From Cohnella mopanensis (GTDB lineage Bacteria > Bacillota > Bacilli > Paenibacillales > Paenibacillaceae), in NCBI RefSeq assembly GCF_022352055.1, contig NZ_JAKRWM010000004.1, positions 186,001-250,000 of the forward strand: a stretch of 64,000 nucleotides of DNA, in the 5' to 3' direction. This document shows positions 46,848 to 53,779 of this stretch, piece by piece. The position numbers and the translations under genes were made by a program. How positions within the stretch are numbered: the first letter of the stretch is position 1; the number at the start of each line of letters is the position of its first letter. The notes below the pieces were generated by a model. The model was not told the DNA's origin and made no database searches. It saw nothing but the letters and a program-made list of their open reading frames with translations.

Positions 46848-47804
46848 ATGAAATGGCGCGAACGCTTCGAAAGCGAGATCGAGTTTATCTTCTCCGAGGC
46901 GAAGCGGGAGATCGCTTTGTTCCCCGCGCCTCTGAACGAGATCGGTCTTGGTTTGCTTGCCAAGGTCAACCCGACAGAGGGTAACGTTAGCACGAATTAT
47001 ATTACCTTTCTCTTACCCTACTGGCTTAAAGAACGAATTTCCGGGTCCTCGGACGTCATGTGCGAAGATCTGGCTATCGGCAACATATACGCCATGCTTC
47101 ATTTTTTCTTGATGGATGACGTTATGGATGCGGGAGCTCTGATGAATAAGGTAGAGATACGCGATGCTCTCGTGCTCGGGCAGCTCTATCAAGACCTGTT
47201 TCGGCAGCGCTACGGGCGGCATTTTGCCGCGGAATCGCCGATGTGGAAAGACTACAGGCGTTATATAGAAGCTTGGGGAGTAGCCGTATCCCAGGAAAAT
47301 AAGCAACAGGCCGATCCGTACGATCCCGGCAAGCTTGCGGCAAAGTCGGCTCCGGTTAAGCTATGCGCGGCGGGCATGCTTCAATTGTCCGGGGGGAGAG
47401 ATAGCTTGCCGGAGCTAGAGACGGCAATAGATCTTGTGCTGGCAACGTTGCAGCTAGCGGACGATTGGAAGGATTGGCGGGAGGATTTGTCCGAGGAGAG
47501 CTGTAATGCGTTCCTCACGCTTGTTCGTCAACGGATTTCCATACCGCCCGATCAGCCTCTCGATGAGCGAAAGGTAAAACAAGCGATCTATCGCGCTCAT
47601 GCACTCGATTGCCTAGCAGATCTAGCAGAGGCTTATGGGAAAAGGTTGGGATCGATTCCTTTCGTTCCCGAGAGCTTAACGGCTTTCCAGCTTTCCCTAG
47701 CCGAAGAAATTAGGGAAGATGCCCGGTTGGCGGAGGAGACGACTATAAAACTGGCATCCGGAGGATCTTTGTCCTATTTTTTGTCGAAAATATCAAAAGA
47801 ATGA
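46848..47804 (+). CDS. Class I isoprenoid-synthase-fold protein, ComQ-like
   Basis: A 318-residue, almost all-helical protein with two aspartate-rich motifs in the positions expected of trans-isoprenyl diphosphate synthases. LHFFLMDDVMDAG carries DDxxD at 90-94, and LQLADDWKDWREDL carries DDxxD at 205-209. These would bind Mg2+-diphosphate. Overall similarity to housekeeping polyprenyl synthases is low, and length and motif spacing fit ComQ, which prenylates a Trp of the ComX pheromone. The next gene, 70 bp downstream, encodes a short precursor ending in Trp. I infer a peptide prenyltransferase. A terpene cyclase or an ordinary prenyl synthase is the alternative. AGGAGA precedes the ATG. Confidence 0.72.
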   Translation: MKWRERFESEIEFIFSEAKREIALFPAPLNEIGLGLLAKVNPTEGNVSTNYITFLLPYWLKERISGSSDVMCEDLAIGNIYAMLHFFLMDDVMDAGALMNKVEIRDALVLGQLYQDLFRQRYGRHFAAESPMWKDYRRYIEAWGVAVSQENKQQADPYDPGKLAAKSAPVKLCAAGMLQLSGGRDSLPELETAIDLVLATLQLADDWKDWREDLSEESCNAFLTLVRQRISIPPDQPLDERKVKQAIYRAHALDCLADLAEAYGKRLGSIPFVPESLTAFQLSLAEEIREDARLAEETTIKLASGGSLSYFLSKISKE

Positions 47805-47824
47805 GAGATTTTGTCATAACCGCA

Positions 47825-47833
47825 TGATATGAT
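47825..47833 (+). promoter_or_regulatory. Extended -10 promoter of the precursor gene
   Basis: TGATATGAT (TATGAT at 47828-47833) lies 41 bp ahead of the precursor start and after the ComQ-like stop codon. It would allow the precursor to be made in excess of the enzyme. Confidence 0.4.
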
Positions 47834-47874
47834 AAAGGTGTTAATCAACCACATATTGGGAAGGTCGTGTCCGC

Positions 47875-48111
47875 ATGTCATTGGAATCTTTGAAGGTACA
47901 GATCATCAAAAAGGCTTGGGAAGACCCTGCTTTCAAGAAAAGCCTGCTAAGTGAACCTAAGAAGGCGGTTAAAGAGGCATTCGGCTTAGAAATTCCAGCG
48001 GAAATCGAACTGAAAGTGGTTGAAGAAAGCCCATCCTTGTACTATCTTGCCCTTCCTCCAAGTCCGGAGGATGTTGCAGACGGTGATTCAAACGTGAGAT
48101 TTCCCTGGTAG
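47875..48111 (+). CDS. NHLP-leader RiPP/pheromone-type precursor peptide
   Basis: A 78-residue peptide. Residues 1-65 match the nitrile-hydratase-like leader pattern: KKAWEDPAFKKSLLSEPKKAV, FGLEIPAEIELKVVEESPSLYYLALPPSP. After EDVADG (65-70) only eight residues remain, DSNVRFPW, with Trp as the last residue. Such a leader normally recruits modifying enzymes. The tiny aromatic tail beside a ComQ-like enzyme suggests prenylation of Trp78 and release of a short signal peptide. Leader cleavage may follow Gly70. GGGAAGG at 47858-47864 precedes the ATG. The last 24 bases overlap the convergent kinase gene. The leader call is strong on pattern; maturation and role are inference. Confidence 0.78.
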   Translation: MSLESLKVQIIKKAWEDPAFKKSLLSEPKKAVKEAFGLEIPAEIELKVVEESPSLYYLALPPSPEDVADGDSNVRFPW

Positions 48112-50004
48112 TATGTTTTCGTTAGCGACTAAGGGGAACCGGATGACAAATTCGGTTCCTTTTCCTTTGGTGCTGTGAATCGTTATTGTCCCTTTCATAA
48201 CCTCAATAATACGGAAGGTCACCATCAAGCCAAGTCCGGTACCTTTGGTTTTCGTAGAGAAGAACGGCTCTCCCAGCTTGGCGACTTCTTCCTGCTCCAT
48301 TCCTTGACCGTTATCCGAAAGCCGAACGACGGCCTCATCCACTTCGGCGACTACTTCGATCTTAATGACTCCCCCATTTCCGATAGCTTCAATACTATTT
48401 TTCACGATGTTGATTAGAGCTTGCTTTAATTTCGAAGAATTTCCGTAAATATAGAGATCGCCCTCCGCGATACAGACGAGGACTCCGCCGTTCATCGCTG
48501 CCAACGGCATCATGATCGCTCCGATGCTCTTAAGCTCCTGAGAGAGGTTCAGCAAATTAATTTTCTCGATCTCGGGCTTAGCGAAAGTGAGAAAGTCGGT
48601 AATAATATCGGAAGCCCGATCGAGCTCGTTAACGGCTAATTCGAAATAGGACTTGCTCTTCTCGTCGGTTTTCTCTGCAAGCAATTGAAGAAATCCGCGA
48701 GTTACCTGCAAAGGGTTGCGTACTTCATGCGCTACGGAAGCGGCGAGATCGCTAATGATCTTCATTTTCTCCGTACGCTGAAGACTATGGTTATATAGTT
48801 CCAATTCTTTGGAATAGGTGAAAAGTTTGGCGTAGTCGGCGGAGATACGTCTTGCGAGTATAATGACCAAGGAGAAAAACAAGATCGCGACCCCGAATTT
48901 CCACAAAAATAAAACATAGATCTTGTTGCTCCAATAGTAGAGTATCAAGTCGACTGCGCATAATAAAGCGAAAAGAATCAATCCGACCGATAAAATGAGA
49001 GCGTCTCTGTTGCCGTGTTTTGCGATCAGAATCGACAAGATGATAATAAGCGGAAGTTGCATGAGAATGACAGCGCCCATAATGACGTTCAGAATTAAGT
49101 AAGAAACTTCATAATGTTGCTCGCCCGTAGCCGTATAAATGAGTAGAGCAAGTAAGCAGACGATGGAGTACCCCGCTTGTACAAGCCGGAATTTCGTGAA
49201 AAATCGGAATTGGCCTTCGTAAACCTGATCAATATAATAATTTAACGAAGGGATGAGCACGAACAGGGACACGTCAAACAGAATCAACATCAAGGCCCCG
49301 TAATTATGGAGATAAATGTAAGGTAACGGGGAATAGACAATGAATAAGGTTCCTGTTGTCAGAGCAATTAAGCAAAGCGAAATCCAAGAGCTTCGCTGTT
49401 TCCGTCGCAAATAGCCGGAGCAGATCAGCATAATTAATGAAAGAACGGCGATCGATACTCCAATTAATACATCGGGCAGATCCTTGAGGACGAAACGCTT
49501 GGATAGTTTCTCGTAATCGTCGACTCGAATTTCACTGGTCAAACCTACCCGGTCGCTCGTCGTAATAATGCGAACATAATATTCCCCGGATTCCGAGGAA
49601 CTAGGAATAGGGAGTAAGAGCTTATTTCTGTCGAATTTAAAATCTCGTTTAGATTCAAATAGGAGCTGCCCATCGTGATACACGGTTAGTTCAAGCCCAT
49701 ATAACCGATCGACAAGCAAGCCTGGCCGTTGCCAATTACTCGTTGGAGGTACGGAAATACGCGTCCACATTCCTTGCATCCCGGTAGGAATGACCGTTAA
49801 AGGCTTCTCGACGTTAGCGTCTTGCCAATGCCCCGTAGCGGAGGGGGGAATGTCGGATATGGCATCGTCCGGAATCCATTGCACTTGCCATTGTTGAATG
49901 ATGATCGGGCGATCCTGTGCCTGTGATAATTGAGGTAGGAGTACAAAAAGCGATAACATCAGGGCAATTAGTCGCAGGACTTTTAGCCAATTCGCCAACT
50001 TCAT
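48088..50004 (-). CDS. Membrane sensor histidine kinase (7TM, sporulation-kinase-like core)
   Basis: About 638 residues from ATG 50004 (GAGGGA five bases upstream), preferred over a start 75 bases earlier. Signal/TM helix at about 5-27 (LRLIALMLSLFVLLPQLSQAQ). An extracellular beta-rich domain (about 30-180, with WTRISVPPTSNW) is followed by seven TM helices (about 195-390). HisKA carries His426 in SVAHEVRNPLQVTRGFLQLLAEK, as in KinA/KinD-type sporulation kinases. HATPase has the N-box LINIVKNSIEAIGNGG, DNGQGM and TKGTGLGL. No response regulator is adjacent, consistent with an orphan kinase feeding Spo0F. Its 3' end overlaps the precursor gene on the other strand. It is a candidate receptor for that peptide, by analogy with ComP only. 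Confidence 0.9.
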   Translation of the reverse strand: MKLANWLKVLRLIALMLSLFVLLPQLSQAQDRPIIIQQWQVQWIPDDAISDIPPSATGHWQDANVEKPLTVIPTGMQGMWTRISVPPTSNWQRPGLLVDRLYGLELTVYHDGQLLFESKRDFKFDRNKLLLPIPSSSESGEYYVRIITTSDRVGLTSEIRVDDYEKLSKRFVLKDLPDVLIGVSIAVLSLIMLICSGYLRRKQRSSWISLCLIALTTGTLFIVYSPLPYIYLHNYGALMLILFDVSLFVLIPSLNYYIDQVYEGQFRFFTKFRLVQAGYSIVCLLALLIYTATGEQHYEVSYLILNVIMGAVILMQLPLIIILSILIAKHGNRDALILSVGLILFALLCAVDLILYYWSNKIYVLFLWKFGVAILFFSLVIILARRISADYAKLFTYSKELELYNHSLQRTEKMKIISDLAASVAHEVRNPLQVTRGFLQLLAEKTDEKSKSYFELAVNELDRASDIITDFLTFAKPEIEKINLLNLSQELKSIGAIMMPLAAMNGGVLVCIAEGDLYIYGNSSKLKQALINIVKNSIEAIGNGGVIKIEVVAEVDEAVVRLSDNGQGMEQEEVAKLGEPFFSTKTKGTGLGLMVTFRIIEVMKGTITIHSTKGKGTEFVIRFPLVANENILPGKSHV

Positions 50005-50144
50005 CTTATCCCTCACTGTCACTGTTCTTCTCGGTTGGAAGAGGCGTATTATAATGCAATTAAAAATGAAATTCGACAATATTCTACCATTTCCTCCTAT
50101 TTAGGCACAGAAATAGTGAAGGACATGATTATTCTTATAGGAGA

Positions 50145-50173
50145 TTGACAGAGGGATGAGTTGTAACTATAAT
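50145..50173 (+). promoter_or_regulatory. Consensus sigma-A promoter
   Basis: TTGACA at 50145-50150, a 17-bp spacer and TATAAT at 50168-50173 match the full consensus. The -10 box is covered by the TTGTAA/TTACAA dyad at 50161-50181. Confidence 0.75.
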
Positions 50174-50181
50174 GATTACAA
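50161..50181. promoter_or_regulatory. TTGTAA/TTACAA operator-like dyad, copy 1
   Basis: TTGTAA, nine bases, TTACAA, spanning the -10 box of the consensus promoter. Related to copy 2 at 50311-50333. Confidence 0.55.
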
Positions 50182-50195
50182 CGCGATGAAGATCC

Positions 50196-50343
50196 TGTAA
50201 TTATCCGAAGAGTTTTGGGACAACTTAAGAAAGCTGGATGGGTAACGGTTCTGCCGACCAGATCAAGTCCAAAGCTTAGGCATTTTTGTCGGTGTTATTT
50301 TTTTGGTATTGTTGTAACATTAGTGGTTACAACATGTCGTTAA
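50196..50343 (+). pseudogene. Remnant of an Rrf2-family (YwnA-like) regulator
   Basis: A frame from about 50192 to the TAA at 50341-50343 reads DPVIIRRVLGQLKKAGWVTV, which matches the recognition helix and start of the wing of Rrf2-type winged HTH proteins (pattern NPVVVRRxxxxLKKAGxV). The tail then runs into a Cys/Phe/Val-rich sequence with no family match. The N-terminal ~40 residues and start codon, and the whole C-terminal half, are missing. In B. subtilis ywnA lies beside ywnB, and a YwnB-like gene follows here. This is therefore probably a decayed local repressor gene. Confidence 0.6.
50311..50333. promoter_or_regulatory. GTTGTAAC/GTTACAAC operator-like dyad, copy 2
   Basis: Perfect eight-base arms GTTGTAAC and GTTACAAC are separated by seven bases, 38 bp before the YwnB-like start. 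It shares the TTGTAAC core with copy 1. Confidence 0.55.
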
Positions 50344-50370
50344 ACCATATTAATTAGGAGGCGTTTACGA

Positions 50371-51009
50371 ATGAAAATCGCAATTATCGGAGCAAGCGGA
50401 AAAGCAGGGGCGGAAATCTCGAAGGAAGCCGTGGCAAGAGGGCATGAAGTGACAGCTATTGTACGCGATGCGGCGAAAGTTAAACAATCTCAAGTAACGG
50501 TTATGCAGAAAGACATTTTTGATTTAACGTCTCAGGAACTCGGTGCGTTCGATGTGGTCGTGAACGCATTCGGAGCAGCACCTGGTCAGGAGCATCAGCA
50601 TGTTGAAGCCGGAAGAGTGTTAATTCAGGCTTTACAAGGTACGCCAGCTACCCGGCTCATCGTCGTAGGAGGCGCGGGAAGCCTTTTCGTGGACGAAGCA
50701 AAGTCGGTGCGGCTGATCGACACGCCTGAATTCCCCGATATCTATAAGCCGACCGCTTCCAATCAAGGTAAAAATCTTGAAGATTTGCGTAATGCCAGCG
50801 GAATTAAGTGGACGTTCCTCAGTCCGGCGGCTTTCTTCAATCCGGAAGGCAAGCGGACGGGATCTTACGTCACGGGCCAAGACAATCTAATCGTCAATTC
50901 CAAAGGTGAAAGCCATGTCAGCTACGCGGATTACGCGATCGCGGTCGTGGATGAAATCGAGAATCCTAAGCATATGAACGCCCGGTTCACGGTTGTGTCG
51001 GAGTCATAA
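50371..51009 (+). CDS. NAD(P)-binding oxidoreductase, YwnB-like
   Basis: A 212-residue Rossmann protein of the NAD(P)H-binding/atypical SDR class. It has the nucleotide-binding MKIAIIGASGKAGAEISKEAVARGHEVTAIVRD, VVNAFGAAPGQ, LIVVGGAGSLF and the C-terminal SYADYAIAVVDEIENP typical of YwnB and related BVR-B-like proteins. No classical SDR YxxxK is present. GGAGG precedes the ATG. Probably controlled by the two TTGTAAC dyads upstream. Substrate unknown; relatives are induced by thiol/electrophile stress. Confidence 0.85.
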   Translation: MKIAIIGASGKAGAEISKEAVARGHEVTAIVRDAAKVKQSQVTVMQKDIFDLTSQELGAFDVVVNAFGAAPGQEHQHVEAGRVLIQALQGTPATRLIVVGGAGSLFVDEAKSVRLIDTPEFPDIYKPTASNQGKNLEDLRNASGIKWTFLSPAAFFNPEGKRTGSYVTGQDNLIVNSKGESHVSYADYAIAVVDEIENPKHMNARFTVVSES

Positions 51010-51019
51010 GAAGCGATTA

Positions 51020-51065
51020 AGAAGCTGTTTCGAAAGTGATTAACTTTCGAGCAGCTTCTATTGTT
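51020..51065 (+). terminator. Terminator after the YwnB-like gene
   Basis: AGAAGCTG-T-TTCGAAAGT pairs with ACTTTCGA-G-CAGCTTCT around GATTA, followed by ATTGTT. Confidence 0.7.
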
Positions 51066-51069
51066 AATG

Positions 51070-51381
51070 CTCGCGAACGGAATAGTGCCGCGAGGCGGCA
51101 CTAATGCACGTGTAACCGCGCTCGCGAGCGGAATAGTGCCGTGAGGCGGCACTAATGCGCATGAAACCGCGCTGGCGAGCAGAATAGTGCCGCGAGACGG
51201 CACTAATACGCGTGTAACCGCGCTGGCGAACGGAATAGTGGCGCGAGGCGGCACTAATGCGCATGAAACCGCGCTGGCGAGCAGAATAGTGCCGCGAGAC
51301 GGCACTAATGCGCGTGAAACCGCGCTGGCGAGCAGAATAGTGCCGCGAGGCGGCACTAATGCGCATGAAACCGCGCTCGCT
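51070..51381. repeat. Six tandem 51-bp repeats, each with a hairpin
   Basis: Six units with an exact 51-bp period: TAGTG boxes start at 51083, 51134, 51185, 51236, 51287 and 51338. Each unit has an inverted repeat, TAGTGCCGC and GCGGCACTA around a three-base loop, then a conserved ATGCGC-TGAAACCGCGCT-GCGAGC linker. Units differ at a few positions; copy 4 has a C-to-G change breaking one arm pair. Because 51 is divisible by 3, long frames on both strands are artefacts. It lies between two plus-strand genes. Not a CRISPR, since there are no spacers. Confidence 0.92.
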
Positions 51382-51408
51382 TAAAAATCATTATTAATCA
51401 TTCCTCTT

Positions 51409-51443
51409 GAACACTGACACTAAGCTGTCAGTGTTCTTTGTTT
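51409..51443 (+). terminator. Intrinsic terminator upstream of the DHA2 exporter gene
   Basis: GAACACTGACA at 51409-51419 pairs with TGTCAGTGTTC at 51426-51436, followed by TTTGTTT. Confidence 0.8.
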
Positions 51444-51489
51444 ATGATGGATTTAGAAATGATAAACGACCTTGAAAGGAAGATTAGAA

Positions 51490-53025
51490 ATGACAAATCG
51501 TAATAATAAAATGGGGATGATCATAGCCGGACTGTTGCTATCGATCCTCATGGCTTCAATGGATAATACGATCGTCGCGACCGCAATGGGAACGATCGTG
51601 GGAGAGCTCGGAGGGCTCGATAAATTCGTCTGGGTCACCTCTGCATATATGGTAGCGGAGATGGCTGGAATGCCGATTTTCGGGAAGCTGTCCGATATGT
51701 ACGGGCGTAAACGGTTTTTTATTTTCGGGATTCTCATGTTCATGCTGGGCTCCGTTCTATGCGGAACGGCAAATTCCATCGTCGAGCTTAGCATCTATCG
51801 CGCGGTTCAAGGAATTGGCGGCGGGGCGTTAATTCCGATCGCTTTTACGATCATGTTCGATTCGGTGTCTCCGGATAAGCGCGGTAAGCTGATGGGGATG
51901 TTCGGTGCCGTCTTCGGTTTGTCGAGCATTTTCGGGCCGTTGCTGGGCGCCTACATTACGGATTTCATAAGCTGGGAATGGATATTCTACATCAACTTAC
52001 CGATCGGATTGGCTTCGTTGTTCCTCGTTAGCAAATACTACAAAGAATCGCTTGAGCACCGAAAACAGCGTATTGATTGGCTCGGTGCCGCGACGCTGGT
52101 CGGGGCGATCGTATGCCTGATCTTCGCATTGGAGCTAGGCGGTAAAACGTACGCATGGGATTCGGTTCAGATCATCGGTTTATTCGCGGGGTTCGCTGTC
52201 CTAACCGTGTCGTTCCTAGTGGCGGAGACGCGTGCCGAAGAGCCGATTATTTCATTCCGGATGTTCAAGGACCGTTTATATGCTACGAGCAACTTGATCG
52301 CTATCTTAAGCGGGGCGGCATTCATCGCGGCTTCGGTGTATATTCCTATCTTCATTCAAGGTGTTCTGGGAGGAACGGCCACGAACTCCGGGTATGTGCT
52401 TCTGCCGATGATGTTAGGTACCGTCGTAACCGCAACCGGAGGCGGATTCGTAATGAACCGATTATCTTACCGATCGATCATGGCTTCAACGTTGCTGCTG
52501 CTTGTGGCGGGGATTGGCTTATTGACGACGATATCGCCAGACACTTCTCGTCTTGTTCTTACTTTGTATATGATTCTGGTCGGACTTGGAATAGGAGCAT
52601 CGTTCTCGATCTTGACGAATGCCGCAATGCATTCGTTAGCGCCCAATCAACGGGGATCGGCCACTTCGACCTTGAACTTCCTTCGTTCGCTCGGCATGAT
52701 GCTGGGAATTACGATCTTCGGCATCCTTCAGAGTCATTCGATGACGCGTAAGCTGTCCGATCTCTTTGCAGGAAACGAATCGATGACCGCGGTAGCTCAC
52801 AATATCGATTTCAAAGACCCGTATGTTCTAATGAACCCATCCGCTCGCGCGCTCATTCCGGAGCAAGCTTTGGATACCGTTTCAAGCGGGTTGTCTTCTT
52901 CTATCTCAAATATATTCGCATGGGGTTTGATTCCCGCAGTCCTTGCCATAGCCGCTGCCTGTCTCATGAGCGGAGAGAGGCATGACCCGAAGGCAGAGAT
53001 GGACGCCATGGCTACAGCTCATTAA
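51490..53025 (+). CDS. MFS multidrug exporter, DHA2 (EmrB/QacA) family
   Basis: About 511 residues from ATG 51490 (AAAGGA upstream), with 14 predicted TM helices. Motif D1 LMASMDNTIVATAMGTI, motif A GKLSDMYGRKRFF and motif C FGLSSIFGPLLGAYI mark the 14-TM DHA2 proton-driven exporter family. No regulator lies beside it. Monocistronic: a terminator precedes it and the next gene has its own ribosome site after a 100-bp gap. Likely exports amphipathic drugs or an endogenous metabolite. Confidence 0.9.
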   Translation: MTNRNNKMGMIIAGLLLSILMASMDNTIVATAMGTIVGELGGLDKFVWVTSAYMVAEMAGMPIFGKLSDMYGRKRFFIFGILMFMLGSVLCGTANSIVELSIYRAVQGIGGGALIPIAFTIMFDSVSPDKRGKLMGMFGAVFGLSSIFGPLLGAYITDFISWEWIFYINLPIGLASLFLVSKYYKESLEHRKQRIDWLGAATLVGAIVCLIFALELGGKTYAWDSVQIIGLFAGFAVLTVSFLVAETRAEEPIISFRMFKDRLYATSNLIAILSGAAFIAASVYIPIFIQGVLGGTATNSGYVLLPMMLGTVVTATGGGFVMNRLSYRSIMASTLLLLVAGIGLLTTISPDTSRLVLTLYMILVGLGIGASFSILTNAAMHSLAPNQRGSATSTLNFLRSLGMMLGITIFGILQSHSMTRKLSDLFAGNESMTAVAHNIDFKDPYVLMNPSARALIPEQALDTVSSGLSSSISNIFAWGLIPAVLAIAAACLMSGERHDPKAEMDAMATAH

Positions 53026-53126
53026 GTCTCTCACGCGACTTAAAAATACAACTTTCGGATAATATTCGCGACCAACCCTCCATGCTACGATACAATTATT
53101 GGAAAAATGACATGGGGGGTGCACCA

Positions 53127-53615
53127 ATGACAAAAATAAAAGCAAAATTCATGCGGCTATCAATGGTATGCGTTCTGTTGCTGGGAGCCGTTACCGGCTG
53201 CGGGGGCAAAGAAGAAGCAGGAAAAGAAAAAGGGAAAGAAGCCATCGCGTCCGAAAGCGCCATACCGGAATTACAGTCCACGCCTCAAGCGCGTCCATCT
53301 GGATTTCCCGAGGATCTACCGATACCTGCCGATGCCGAGAACCTGATCTATACGGAAAATAGCGCCGCGGCTCCGGGAGATATGGCTTATTCGGTTTCGT
53401 ACCATACTAAGACCGATGTCGAGCAATCTATTGCCCCGTACCGTACGTTTATGAAGGAAAAAGGGTACGAGTTCAAGGAACAAGATCCGATAGACGGAGG
53501 CATTACCGCGACGGGAAAGACGGCGACATGGGAGTTTCGATTAACCGTTCTGATCGATCATCTTAACGAGGGGCATATCAACGTCGAGATTCTCTATGTT
53601 CAGCCGTCCTCATAG
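53127..53615 (+). CDS. Lipoprotein of unknown function
   Basis: About 163 residues. GGGGGG followed by a seven-base gap fixes ATG 53127. The signal peptide (AKFMRLSMVCVLLLGAVTGC) has a VTGC lipobox, followed by a Lys/Glu-rich linker. The body (about 65-160) contains PSGFPEDLPIPADAENLIYTEN and SYHTKTDVEQSIAPYRTFMKEKGYEFKEQ, a small alpha/beta domain seen in many uncharacterised Paenibacillus lipoproteins. Function not known. Confidence 0.75.
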   Translation: MTKIKAKFMRLSMVCVLLLGAVTGCGGKEEAGKEKGKEAIASESAIPELQSTPQARPSGFPEDLPIPADAENLIYTENSAAAPGDMAYSVSYHTKTDVEQSIAPYRTFMKEKGYEFKEQDPIDGGITATGKTATWEFRLTVLIDHLNEGHINVEILYVQPSS

Positions 53616-53710
53616 ACGGTAATTGTTCTTGTCTTAACGGACTAGAGGATTGACAGTAATGGGATGCGGTGGTAAGTTCATCTCAAGAACATAAAGGCAA
53701 TGCAACCTTC

Positions 53711-53749
53711 GGGTTCAACCTCGCTGCAAAGTGGGTTGAGCCCTTTTTT
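53711..53749 (+). terminator. Terminator/attenuator in the leader of the nucleotidyltransferase gene
   Basis: GGGTTCAACC at 53711-53720 pairs with GGTTGAGCCC at 53734-53743, followed by six Ts. A separate AACC-TTCG-GGTT hairpin at 53704-53715 overlaps its 5' arm, so the two are mutually exclusive. It may end the lipoprotein transcript or attenuate the next gene, starting 31 bp later. Confidence 0.7.
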
Positions 53750-53779
53750 GCATAGTTCAAACCCTTGAGGAGGATTCGC

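Noticed and set aside
51070..51381. CRISPR array
   Set aside because: Units are contiguous 51-bp copies with no variable spacers and no cas genes nearby.
51064..51384. Open frames on both strands encoding 17-residue periodic peptides
   Set aside because: They arise because the 51-bp repeat is a multiple of three. Frames are open on both strands, lack ribosome sites and match no family.
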